Source: Nissolia schottii
Lineage: Eukaryota; Streptophyta; Magnoliopsida; Fabales; Fabaceae
Assembly: GCA_003254905.1 (NCBI GenBank)
Contig: QANU01064758.1
Coordinates: forward strand, 91,554-155,553
Length of the DNA stretch: 64,000 bases
Direction of reading: 5' to 3'
The position numbers were made by a program, and so were the translations under genes. This document shows positions 42,938 through 54,700 of the stretch, one piece after another (positions within the stretch are counted from its first letter, which is position 1; every line of letters starts with the position of its first letter). The notes under the pieces were generated by a model that was not told where the DNA came from, searched no databases, and was given only the letters and a program-made list of their open reading frames with translations.

Positions 42938-43506
42938 CCCAAAATCTGCCTCCCAAAATTACCCTTTTACCCTTCCTCATATTTACCATTTTGCCATTTT
43001 TTATTTACTTAATTAATTAATTAATTACAAAGATAATTAAGGAGTCAAATCAATGAATAGTAATTGAATTTTTTATTATTTTCCTTGGGAAATCAGATTT
43101 CCTCACCTGGCTTTCTCAGACTTTTACCCCTCCCGGTCCCGTTTATCTCGTGTTTGATCGCTCGTTGTCCCGGTACGTCGCGTACGGTTGTCCAACAAAT
43201 ATTCTGATCATACCGTCGCGATCCCCTAATTTCCTTTAACATGGGACTAAGGTTACTTAAAGGCATTTGTGAATTTTTCTCTGGAGGAGTATTCTTCACA
43301 GATACCTTTGACGCGTCGGTAATTTCCAATGACAGAGAATCGCCATTCTGCTGTCTACGAAAATTTCACGCGACGTCCAACCCTATGTTCTATGGAAAAT
43401 TAACCTAAGAATTTCCCATCCTAGCCTTCCAATCACATGTTAGAAATTATTTAATATCTATTCTTGTCAATATTTTTCTAATAGGAAAGCGGGATGTTAC
43501 AACCGG

Positions 43507-44390
43507 CCCAAAAAAAAAGCCTAAGCTACCCAGGCCGGTCATACGACCGGCCCAACCCCCACTCCCCCGCCAAACAAAAAATAAAAAAGGGTCGGTCACC
43601 TGACTGGGCCCAAAAAAAAAACTACTACATGCCGGTCANCGACTGGCGACAGCCTCGCCGTCGGCAACCCCCAAACCACTACCACCTACTCATTTTTCCA
43701 CCACATTAACCTCCTTCCACTACCTCTTCCATACAATAAATACCCATGCACATACACATTTTATCATGGCAATCTTCATCCAACACATTGAGCAAATGCA
43801 TAAAATAACTTCAACCACTAGCATATGGAAGAAATGACTTACTTGAGAGAAATGGAGACAAAGGTGATGGTGGTGGTCAGAGCAACGACGACAATGGTGT
43901 AGCGGCGATAGTTTATGGAGGAGAATATGGAGGTAAAGTAAAAGTAGAATATGGAGGTGAAGTAAAAATAGAAGATGAGGTGGAGGTAAAAAATGGGAAG
44001 AAGAAGTAGAATAGTGGGAGAGAGAAGTGTCTAAAATTTTTGGGAGGAAAGTAAAAAAGGGAGAGAGGGAAAATGTTTAAAATTTTTGGAGAAGGAAAGA
44101 GTTGAAATTTTTTGAAAAAGAAAGTAAAAAAGGGGGGAAGAGTGAAAATGGTGGGAAAGTGAAATTTCTAAAAAATGGGAGGAGAATAAGTTAAAATTTT
44201 TTTTTTACTTTCATGTCAAAAAGTCAAAGAAAATGCAATGGGGGCAGTACAGACTAACGCAAAAAATTGCAAATGACATTGCCAAAGTACCGGTGAAACC
44301 ACAAAATTTAGAGAAAAATACAACTAATCAAAAGCAAGTTACGAGACACAAAAAACAAAAGCACAACACTCGCTAGTAAAATAGCGAGCT
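43507..44390. other. 3' untranslated part of the Tat element
   Basis: After the remainder of the duplicated unit (to about 43645; one unresolved base at 43639) the sequence is purine-rich on the plus strand, with GGAGGTGAAGTAAAAATAG-type repeats around 43920-44150. No gene is supported. It leads into the polypurine tract. Confidence 0.6.
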
Positions 44391-44404
44391 TGTGTTGGGG
44401 GCAA
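44391..44404 (+). other. Polypurine tract of the Tat element
   Basis: TGTGTTGGGGGCAA lies directly before the 3' LTR start TGTTACGGGC. A G-run followed by CA is the usual form in Tat elements. Confidence 0.75.
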
Positions 44405-45006
44405 TGTTACGGGCTAAAAATCAGGTCAGAGAGCTCTAACCTTCTAAGGAGCAGAAGAGGCGCTCCCCACCTGGTTAGATCGGCCCAAAGGAAGGGAGCT
44501 TCATGGCGCTTAGAAGAGGAGAAGGTCGCAAGCCCGAAAGCTCCGAACCCCGTTCGACCCAACAAGGCTAAGAGGAGGTACCAGCGACCTCTTCTCCCCA
44601 ATCCGCAACCAACTCCTGGATAAGCGGGAAAAGATAAACCGGGGAGCGGATAAGCAAACTCCCTTGCTTTATCTCTATCTTATCTCTATCTTTGCACTCT
44701 AATCTCATGTATAAAATCACACGACCCTCAGGTCACCAGGTACCTCTCCCTCTCCTCTTAGAGAATTCTCCTAATCCTTGTGCTTACTTGAGCGTCAAAG
44801 TGCCTTTGCAGGTACACCCCGCCGCCGCACCCTATCCAAAAGGAACCAACTTGGAGCTTTCGTCTGAGCCTCCGAACCTACTCGGAGCCCTCGTCCAGCC
44901 TTCCGAACCCGCTCGGAGCTTTTGTTCCCAACCTTCGAGCTTCCGTCAAGACGCCTTCCTCACCAGTTCAAGTAACCTAGTATCCTATACGAATTACTTG
45001 TGAACA
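44405..45006 (+). mobile_element. 3' LTR of the Tat-lineage element
   Basis: This 602 bp LTR matches 27835-28488 from TGTTACGGGCTAAAAA to TTACTTGTGAACA. It ends only 709 bp before the start codon of HUB1 and reads in the same direction, so its promoter could in principle affect that gene. Confidence 0.9.
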
Positions 45007-45715
45007 AAAGAGTTTTACACTGTCATTTAATTATGTGCTATTATATAAACAAAATTGATTAACTCTCGCTCTAATTATTTCAAAAATATTCTAAATATCA
45101 ATACACAGTTAAATAACTAAAACTCGTTAAGTGGATACAAATGAATCTTGTAAAAGAATATTCATAAAATAACCCTGTCAGATAATCCATCAATGCAAGT
45201 TGCCACGTTCATGCACTTACACCACCCTTTACACGTGTAAAACTCAAGCACGAAACTACCCCTGCAGGCTTTCCCGAAATTACACACGATGCCATTTCTG
45301 TCAAGAAAAATACAAATACCTAGAACATTACTTTCTCTCTCCTTCTTCGCATTCCAGAGAGAGAATGGCTATGCAGAGAACTTCTTGAGAAAGACAGAAA
45401 GAGAGAGACAGGGGAATACACAGTTTTTTTGTTTGGGCACGTACCCTAGATTTTCTTCCTCACACAACAAGGTCTCGAAGTAGAGAGAGAAAGAGAAGAG
45501 GGCCGGGCACAATTTTTTCTTTATTTTTATTTTTGTTTCACTGGGTTTGAATTAGGGTTTTGTAGGATTGACTAATCTGGGTTTGTCGTAGAATTTCAGT
45601 GTACGATTGTTTCTGGGGCTAATTGGGGCAGCTTGTGAAGGGTTTGAATTGGGATTTTGATTCTTTGTGATGTGAGTGGAGTGGGTCTATCTAGGGTTTG
45701 TGTGTGTGTGGTTCA
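45007..45715 (+). promoter_or_regulatory. HUB1: HUB1 upstream region and 5' leader
   Basis: Between the Tat LTR and the HUB1 start codon lie about 700 bp. The part from 45325 to 45510 is rich in CT and GA runs (for example GACAGAAAGAGAGAGACAGG), typical of plant 5' leaders and of GAGA-type promoter elements. If transcription starts upstream of 45365, the leader contains a seven-codon upstream ORF, ATGGCTATGCAGAGAACTTC, ending in TGA at 45386-45388. A leader intron is possible. The transcription start cannot be fixed from sequence. Confidence 0.5.
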
Positions 45716-48700
45716 ATGGGGAGCATGGGTGACTCAGACAGGAAACGTCGTCACTTTAGCTCCTTGTCACCTACGGCAGCACCTGCTACTGCCAAGAAGT
45801 TACCCTTCTTACCCATTTCTGAAGACAAAAAGGTGCAACTTTTCCCCGTCATTTATTTATTTAAATTTTTTATTTTATATCTGAAGCTTGTGTTCCAATT
45901 TTTCAGTTCATAACGTTCCATGGATTTCCTGGGGTTTATCATGTCCTTGTAATTTTAATTGTTGTTTGTTGCTTGAATTTTACTGGCTAGGCATAGGATT
46001 ATGCGTAATGAGGAACTTGAAATTCGTGTGAGTGAAGTATGTTATTTGTTTCGAAAATTGCTTGTGTGTGATGTAAACTTGTGGACAATGCAACTCAATT
46101 CTCCCTTCAGCAATTTTGATGGTTTTCTTTTGGGATGAATTTAAGGCCATTGTAATGTAAAGGTGTAAGTATTTTGAATTGGTCTGGACCTGATTTGATA
46201 GGGTCCATGGTGCCTACTGATCTATTTAGATGATCCCACTTAGTGAGCTTGGTTGTTGTTGATATTGATCTGAATCCAATTGTAAGTTTACCAGAACTCT
46301 TCTTATTTTGCCTGGTTAACCTATATTAATAGTTTTCTCTTACTGGTTTGTGTGATTTGTATAATGGATGGTGTTTTTAGTTTGTTGTTAGTTTAATGGC
46401 CTTAATAGTTTTAACTCCATGCATTGCTTCCTTAACTTTTAATATGCTTGATTGTCTTTTGATTAATATTAATAATATAACCATTACTTAGTATTGCTTT
46501 GATCAGTTGCAGTACAATTTTTTTGTGAATTTCAGTTGCTAAGGCTATATAAGATATAAGTTTTAATATTCTTTGTTTTTTATCTCGCCAATTCCTTTGT
46601 TAACATTTGAGGATGTAAACTATTGTGTTACACTGAAAGTAAAGATTGATCTGTTACTTTTAATTTGGGAGGTAGTACTTACACTAGTATAAACACCGAC
46701 TTAATTCATTTGTGTGCTTGATTATCAGTAATGTACACTGCTGAGTAATTATGAAAATAGAAAGTTGTCTACGCAGGCAAATGCTGATTTAGTTTCATTT
46801 TTATATGAATTTATGCATATCTATAATGATCCAAACCCTGAAAAGGATTATTACCTTATGGGACTTTATTCAAACAGTGATATTGATCTGTATCCAGTAC
46901 ATCTTATAGATCTCATTTACTGATTGGGCACATAGGAAGAACCGAGCTAATAAGCGGCTTATTGAACTTTTGATTCTATTCTTTTGTTGCAGCTTGATAT
47001 TGCTGTACTTCAGTTTCAAAATCAAAAGCTTATGCAGAAGTTAGAAACGCAGAAGTTAGAATTTACAGCTCTTGAGAATAAATTTTCTCACTTGAAGGAT
47101 AGGCAACAGTCACGTGATTCTACTTTAGCTGTTGTCAAGAGGAATTGGGAGCAGGTAATCTAGTTCCCATTTCATTTTTGTTCCTTCAGTTGAATTATTG
47201 GATATTTAATTTGTTATGATTTATATTAAAATCATTTGCTGGGTAATGCCCATTTTCTGTACATAGCTGTTTAATGACTTGGAGTCATGTTCTGGTCGCT
47301 CAAGAGAGTCTTGCAGCAGCTTGGGTTCGAGAACTGCATCAGTCACTAGTGGTGAGGTTTATTTGCTCATGGCTGTTCTTTTATATGTTTTCTTATCACA
47401 AGTCATGTGATTTAATTATTCATTTAATTGCATTTATTCACGCAATGTTTAGTTTTGGGGGGTTACATTAGCATCTTAGTCATAATTTCTCTTTTTGGTG
47501 GAAAGGAGTGGAAAATTAATTTCGAAGGTGTCACATTGATTGCTCTCTCATTCATTCATTCATAAAAGCAACCATTTCAAGACATATTTTACAGAATACA
47601 TCACTTTCTGCTTTGGTTGTAGATTATTGATGCAAATTTCAGTTGGATAAATCTGAATTGGGGTTTTAATTGAGGTCCTTAATACGGATGATCTACAAGC
47701 ATCGTAATTGTTAATTGCATCCTATTGCGACAGCGCGTCAGTGTTGTTCAGCATTGCAGTGGATTGCAGGCATCATACTGATGTCGGCAATTTTTTATTT
47801 TTCATTTTTTTGTGTGTTGGGGGGGGGGTTGGGTACAAGAAGAAACACAATTGAATCACCCATTGTTTTAATTAAGCATTTTATTTTGCTTCCACTTAAT
47901 CTATTGAAGTTTCTCTTTTGTGATCACATAAAACATGAATCTTCTGATTTTCCCTTGCTTAAACTCACCTTCTTGAACCTGCTAGCCGATCTTTTGGGTT
48001 ACCAGCATCACTATAATGCTGCCAAAACAGAGCATACAAACCCATCTCACAAAAAGAGCTACGAAGATATCTCAGCATTTTGTCCTTTCAAAGGATATTT
48101 TGTTTTTCACTTGCACATAAATCTATATTTTGCACTTCTTGCTCTATTTCAGCCCATTTCAATCTTTTCTAGCCCTATAGCCAAGCTGTTCTATGTTTTG
48201 GAGCTATTCCTGCCTCCAGTAACCATGTTATTGACTTATCATCACTACTATTTAGTTATTGTTATCTATTAGTTCTTATTAATGATAACAGTGCCTTTTA
48301 TGCTATAACATTGAAGTATTAATGGTAAATGTGTTTCAGGTTTTCAGTAGTTTTTGACTTCAAGCATTTACAATCCAGTTGGAATGTAGATTGAATGTTA
48401 ACTCTTAGTGGCCTAAGTGATCACTAGTTGTGTTTTTGGCACTTTTGACTGACCTAATTGATCATTCTTAAAAAGTTTTCCATGTTCTTGCCTTCAATGG
48501 TTGGCATGTCTTATTGTGGAGACTGGAGATCTTTGTCAACCTTAATTAGGTTTCTTGATATTTTAGAGGCCGGGTGCTTCATTTTCCTTTAAAGTCATTT
48601 TTGCTGTCCTTATTTAGTGGTTGAATTATATATCCTGCTATGTAGATCTTAGTAGTGGGGATCCTAATTCTTTCTAGGATTAGAGCTCTACTCCCAGCTT

Positions 48701-51700
48701 TTCTGGAATAAATTTAGATGAGTCTATATATGGATGTATTGTCCTGTTTGTTTTAAAATGGTTATCATATTATTGAATTCATTCATCAAGATTGCTCTTA
48801 ATTCTGTTATAAAATCCAACCCTATGCCTAGGTTCAATTTCTCTTTTCTGGGATGGGTAATTTGTTTCCTTCAACTTAGAACACTGCCTGATCTGTTTCC
48901 TTTTCTTATAATAGTTTGCAATTTCCATATTAAATCCTTCGTTAATGCACCCTGCAGCACACTCCAACCAAGAAATCAAATTTTACAGAAATTATGTACA
49001 TTACATCATCAGCCACCAGATGTTCAATCTTCCATAGCCACTGTTGTTGTCCTAACCTCTGACCTGAGTTGCTTGATTTGTTAACTTTGCTGTGCTCCAT
49101 ATTCTTAAACCCTTTGTGATTAGAGTTTTAGTGACATGTTTGCTGCACAAAATGGAATTATGTGAACTAAGAATGAGTTAGGAAACTGGAGTGGGAATCT
49201 TATTTTGATTTTTACAGTTTGGTAGTATTAAAAAATTGACTTGGAATTGCTTTCACAGATTGGCATATGGGATACAATATGGAGTAGAATCCAAGTTGAT
49301 ATAAACATCATAAATGTTCTTAATTAGGAAAATAGAAAGTTAGTCCGTATGAATTTGATTTTTTTTTGAAACAATATTGAATAGTATAGAATGTGGAATG
49401 GATTCTCTGATGTGAAAATTTTACATGACGGGGACTTGTGTTGTTTTTTTACCATTGATAAGGAAGGTAGGGCCTAATATGGGACCCACAAGAGAATCTC
49501 ATCAATGGTGAAAATCTGCACATGACTAGGAAGTTGTTAAATCATGAATTGTGTTGTGAATCGTTTGATTAATTTTTGAATCATGAATCGTGAACTGTTT
49601 TGTATCGTAAAATGCCTAAATAAACAAACATACATAGAACATAAAGAAAATGCTTTAAAAGTTGCAAATAAGTACTTGGATTTCAGTGTATCATGGAAGA
49701 AATAGTAAAACACTTAATCAAATCCATTCACTAATACCAAATTACCGTCATAAGCCAGTCTTAAGTCAACTCATAACAAGTCATATCAAATTGAAGCCAA
49801 GAGTAAATGTTAATTAATAATCAATTCATATAAATTTAGTTCTTCAATTCCCCTCCCCTTAAAGGTCAAGATTGGATAGGAGATGAAGAGAATGGAGAGG
49901 GGAAGAGAAGAGAATGCGTAGAGTTTGCAGACCCAGAGGGGCAGTGAAGAAAACTGAGAGAGGAAGGAAACAATTCGTATTCTCTACTTCTCCTATAGAT
50001 GCATGAATTTAAGAGTTTCTTTTTATTTTTAATTATATACTTTGGCCCTTTGCAATACCACAAGAATCTGAGGGGAAAAATGAAAAAAAAAAACCCCCTA
50101 TGTTTCTGTATTGGCTGAACTGGCGATTTGTATCATTGATACAAAATACCGATTCAACGATTTATTTGCGATTCATGCCCATTTCTGATACGTCCTTGTT
50201 TCTTGATTGTCGTAAGCATGAATCAAATTGGATTCGTGTTGTGAATCGCATGATACTAACAACAGTGCCAGGAACTATTTCCTATGGATTGGTAGGAGCG
50301 AAAAGTGAGTGACAGATTAACTTGGCACGGAGAAGGATGGAAAGTGAAAGCTATGTTTCCTTGCAGCATCTTGCTTTTACTGCTGTTCTCTCCATCATGT
50401 TGAGTTCCTGTTGAATGTTAAAAAGGATAAGCCTAGACGGACACGAATACTCGGTGCAACATTGACATGGACTCACGGACATGAAGAGACAACGCGACAC
50501 AGACGTGGACACAACGATACCAAAATCTTGGAATTGTAGGACCCAGATATGACATATATAATGTGTGTCTATATAATTTGAAAAAATTCAAAACTCACAA
50601 TATCTCATGAATGTGTGTTTGTGAGTGTGTAAGGTTCAAGATTTACCATATCCTCAAGGTTTACTATTACTAGTGACCATCCAAAGATTAACTTCTATTG
50701 CTTTTCGAATTTTGTTATCTCCTTCATTGACAAAGAGTACACTCCAAAAAATGGATGATGGTCAGAAGTTGGGTATTCTGTTGGACTTTTTGATATCTGA
50801 GTTGGTCTATTAAATGGATGAAACAAAAACAAAATGTGTTCAAGCTGTGTCCCCCTTATGTTCGAGCCTTGTCCACCTTGTGTCAAAGTCATGTCCAGCC
50901 GTGTATGATGTGTGCCCAATTTTTATTTTTTTAATTGGACATCTAAAAATGCATGCCTAGCTAGTGTCATACGTAGTGTCTGTGTCACACGTGGATACGC
51001 CACTAAGATGGCCAGTTTAATCTTTCTAGCTAGTTAATCTCTAAGTACTAGGTGCTTGTTATACTAACTTATATTTGTGCTTGTGTTTTTAATGTAGTTG
51101 TCACTTAACACAGCAACAATGTGTTTATTTTTCTTAATGATGCCACTTCTAGTCTGAATTGTTGTCAATGTATTATGTTTGCTGTATGTGTCTTGGGGGT
51201 TACAGAATGTTTATTTAAACAATTTGTTTTTTGATATTACATGGTAATCTGCATTTTAATTGTATGCTGGGGAAGTGTAGTAGCTAATGAGACTACTTTG
51301 ATATGTTTGCCAGACAGTAGTTCTTCAACTGTTCAGGATGTCTTTCTTAACCGACTTCTGCAAACCGGTGCAACTGAAAGTTCCTCCACATATAACTGTG
51401 CAAACAAGGTGGAAGAGCTCAGAGATATTACTTCTGCAAAAGCAAAAAGCATTTTAAAAGACATAGTGACAACTGTTAATAATTTTTGGGGTGTGAAAGA
51501 TGGATTGCATAATGCAGTACTGAAAAAGCTTTCAGGAGATGGTAAGATATGAGTGATTTTGTGTGTGATTATCCTTTGTCTGGCTTACTTTTTAGAATGG
51601 TTTCTCAGCTTTCTTGGTTACACTGCCTGTTTATAGTTTCGTGCAGGCAGAAGTTTTCCAATGATTTAGAGGTTGAAGTTAAAAACTTGAGGTCTGCATT

Positions 51701-54700
51701 CAGCGATCTTCATTTAAAGCACAAATCTTTAGCAAGTGAGTTCCAAGTTCATAGAGCACTTGATACCAGGAATAAAGCGGAACTTCGAAGATTGAAAGGT
51801 AAATTTTCTTGATTATGCTTTCATCAAAGAAAAGAAAATTCTCAACTATTTTCTATGCTTTTCATCTTTACTCCCTGACTTTATAAGATCCTGATTTTTC
51901 AAAAATACAAAAAATAGTTAGTTAAAACTGTAAGGAAATTTCAATGCACATTAAAGTACACGCATGCCTTTGGGGGGGGGGGGGGGGATATATTTGGTAG
52001 TTAATGCTTAGGCTTTGAAGAACAACACAGTTGTTTCTCGCCTGCTGCACATGTGGTATTTGTATAATCGTGTATTTTTTGTATAATCAAGTATTATTTT
52101 TGGAGATAACAATTTGTGTACCTAAGCTAAGCTTTTGGTTGTAATTAGTTTAAAGGGTTTAGAGCATGGGTACGGCACGCTGACACGAATATGACACGAA
52201 ATGGATACGGGGATACAACACTTTCTTAAAAATATAGTATACGACACGGCTAGGATATGTTGCATAATAAAACATAAATTATAAATAAAAAACAACAAAT
52301 TATAGGCATAAAAGTAGATGTAATTCACATAAAAATAAACAAATTATCTCAATGTACTGTAATTATTAAAAATTAAAATTAATATCCATTGTTCTAATGT
52401 CCTAATCCACTCTTAGTGTATTGCGTTTCCCGTTTTGGGATTTGAAAATTGAAACCGCACCAACAAACAGAGCGAGGGCGTGCGTATCTGGAACGTATTC
52501 ACGTATCTGGCACGGATACGGCATCCTCCGGCGCGTATCTTTGCTTCATAGGTTTAGCGCCCCAACAAAAAAAAAAAAAGAAGAAAGAAAAACTTAAAAC
52601 TCAACAATGCAGCAATCTGCTATGCTGTCTTCACAATAGAAATTAAACAACCCTGAAACAGAGTTGAGCAGAGAGAAGCCATAATAAAAAACAATCGAAA
52701 CCCATAGCATGTTTAGGGGGGTAAGGTGGCAGGGGCACTCTTCAAGATGCAAGCATTGAGCTCCAACAAATTGCATCAATGGATTGAGAAGACCGCACTG
52801 CCTCAAATTGGTTCCTCCTTGATCCAAATACCAACATCTTGATGAGGAATCATGAAAATTTGTGGCGACGTATGACATATGTAGTGTTTTCAACACCTAT
52901 TTTTTTGCATTGCTGCTGAATCATTATGGACTTCTTTGTTTGACATTGTTGGTACGAGTCGGCTTTGCCCTAGAAATTTGGATCAGTACCTGTTGAGTGT
53001 TGACTAGTTTTGCTGTATATGGGAAAAGGAAGGAAGCCAAATCCGTCCCACTATTTGGTGTATTTGTGGTTGCAGTGGAGTTCCTGCATTTCTAATAACA
53101 AATTTTTGGATAAGCAAGTTCTTTGGGGTGAGATTATGCATTTGGCCTCCATTTGGTAATAGACTCGTGATCTGTATGGAGGGATTTCTCTTTCAGATAT
53201 GGTGAGAGGTTGGAGAGCTTTGATTTTTTTGTTTTTTGTTTTTTTCCTGTTATCTTTTGTTCTTGCAAAGATCTTGTCTTCCCAAATCTTTCTAGTCTTC
53301 CTTTCTTCATCTTAATATAATTCTTCTTTTATCCCAAAAAAATTGTGTGATGATTAAGAATGAAAATAGGCAGGGTGGTCTATTAGGTATCGGGCCAATC
53401 GTGAATGTCACCTTAGTGGTAATTGTTGCGCATGTCAGGTGAGAGAGAATAATGGGCACTATTGTGTACCTACTGCTGAGTCAGCAGTCTGTTTAGAGGG
53501 AAAGAGAAATTTTATGGAATGTGGTGGAAGGGAATACAGTTATATATTTGCAAGGGGAGTGTGGGGGAGGTTAGGCAAAAATTGGGATTAGGCTCTTGGG
53601 AGAGGCTGGGCTGCTAATTGCTATAGTGCCGAGGACTTTTTTTCCTTATTCTGTGTTCTGGCAACGACTAGTCTGATTTTCATAATATTCAACTCTGTTT
53701 CTTTCAATGCTCTAACACTTGTTATTTTAGTGTTTGGTTCTCTTAGGAATGAATTACATGGATTTAGGATGGGATGGACTCATAAACATAGTTGTCAAAC
53801 TCTCGCTTAAAAACTCGAACTTCAGTGAAACTCGGGTAAACTCACAAACTTGGGTAAACTTGCAGAAATTCGGGATTAACTCACAGGTTTCTTGTTTTAG
53901 TCAAAACTTAGGCTCTCAAGCTGCAAAACATGGTATTTCACAAGCACACTTAATTAGGACTTGTAAAATGGAAGATCTTGACATCTTGGCTATGCTATTT
54001 TGATCTTTAACATAATGAAGTTTTGATGATATGTTACATTTTATACAATTTTAATTTGCTTCTCCTACTTTATGACTTGTGTTTGCGTCATTATGATGTT
54101 ATGATGTTGGAAGTGAATTTTTGACCCCATATTTGTTTTACCATAAATAAATTCATTAAATTATAATAATGTATTATAAATACATCTACCTATGCTTCAC
54201 GTGTTTAGGTTAAACTCCTAAGTTTGACAACCTTGCTCATAAATATAATTGAAATTGAGATAAAATAGGAAATTGCACAAAGGTGAAACTAGTATCGCCT
54301 CTTGAGGGAAGTGGTTAGAATTCAGGGCTATGTTGCACCGGTACCGAGTACAGGTATGAGGTACGAAATTTTTTGAAAAACACAAGTACGCCGAATATAT
54401 ATCTAAAAATATAATAAATTTCATATACTAACAAAATTCACAAGATAACTAATGTAAATATCCAATCCAAAACCAATAACACAAGAAAAACCGAAATCAT
54501 ACAACAGACAACACCAACCGACCAAACAACTCACAACACAAGAAAAAACCAAAATCATATTTCTTCAATTCTTTCTTTAAAAAAATAGCATAAGAGACGA
54601 GGAAGTTGGAACAATGCTAACCTTAGGGGAGAAGAAGAAGAACGAGAACTCACTGAAGACAAGGTCGCATCACTAGAAAACAATGGTCTTTGCTAGATGT

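Larger units (their letters stand above)
37504..43501 (-). mobile_element. Inverted solo LTR (net about 3.3 kb) carrying a nested LTR
   Basis: The left end is TGTAACACCCTAGATTAG and the right end GGGATGTTACA. ACCAG (37499-37503) and ACCGG (43502-43506) make a target duplication with one transition. The duplicated element sequence continues from AGGCG into CCGGCCC across the insert. A second inverted LTR occupies 38473-41135. Features on the minus strand are a TATA box (42929-42937), a palindrome array (42310-42523) and a coding-like block (37960-38472). Confidence 0.9.
34980..43645. repeat. Tandem duplication of about 1.37 kb, second unit split by an LTR
   Basis: Unit 1 spans about 34980-36347 and unit 2 about 36348-37503 plus 43502-43645. 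Matching marks are GGAAGAGGTCACCTCTACTT (34991 and 36359), GCCGGTTC (36061 and 37359) and GGTCATACGACCRGCCCAAC (near 36190 and 43537). The LTR inserted in the second unit, so the duplication is older than the LTR insertion at 37504-43501. Confidence 0.85.
27835..45006 (+). mobile_element. Non-autonomous Tat-lineage Ty3/gypsy element with both LTRs
   Basis: The two LTRs (27835-28488 and 44405-45006) are clearly the same sequence, start TGTTACGGGCTAAAAA and end TTACTTGTGAACA. A PBS follows the first and a polypurine tract precedes the second. The outer flanks, GAAGA (27830-27834) and AAAGA (45007-45011), form a 5 bp duplication with one transition. Inside are gag, an aspartic protease and an antisense ORF region, but no RT, RNase H or integrase. 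It would have needed proteins from a full Tat element. It is now split by LTRs at 31545-34352 and 37504-43501; without these the element is about 8.4 kb. Confidence 0.9.

Noticed and set aside
51241..51313. Extending HUB1 exon 4 upstream to the ATG at 51241
   Set aside because: The reading MVICILIVCWG does not fit the family; the acceptor CCAG at 51313 restores a GAC codon with exon 3 and gives the conserved serine-rich stretch.
51647..51651. Alternative exon 5 starts at GTGCAG or GGCAG
   Set aside because: Both would break the frame with exon 4; the acceptor TTATAG before 51637 keeps it and gives SCRQKFSNDLE.
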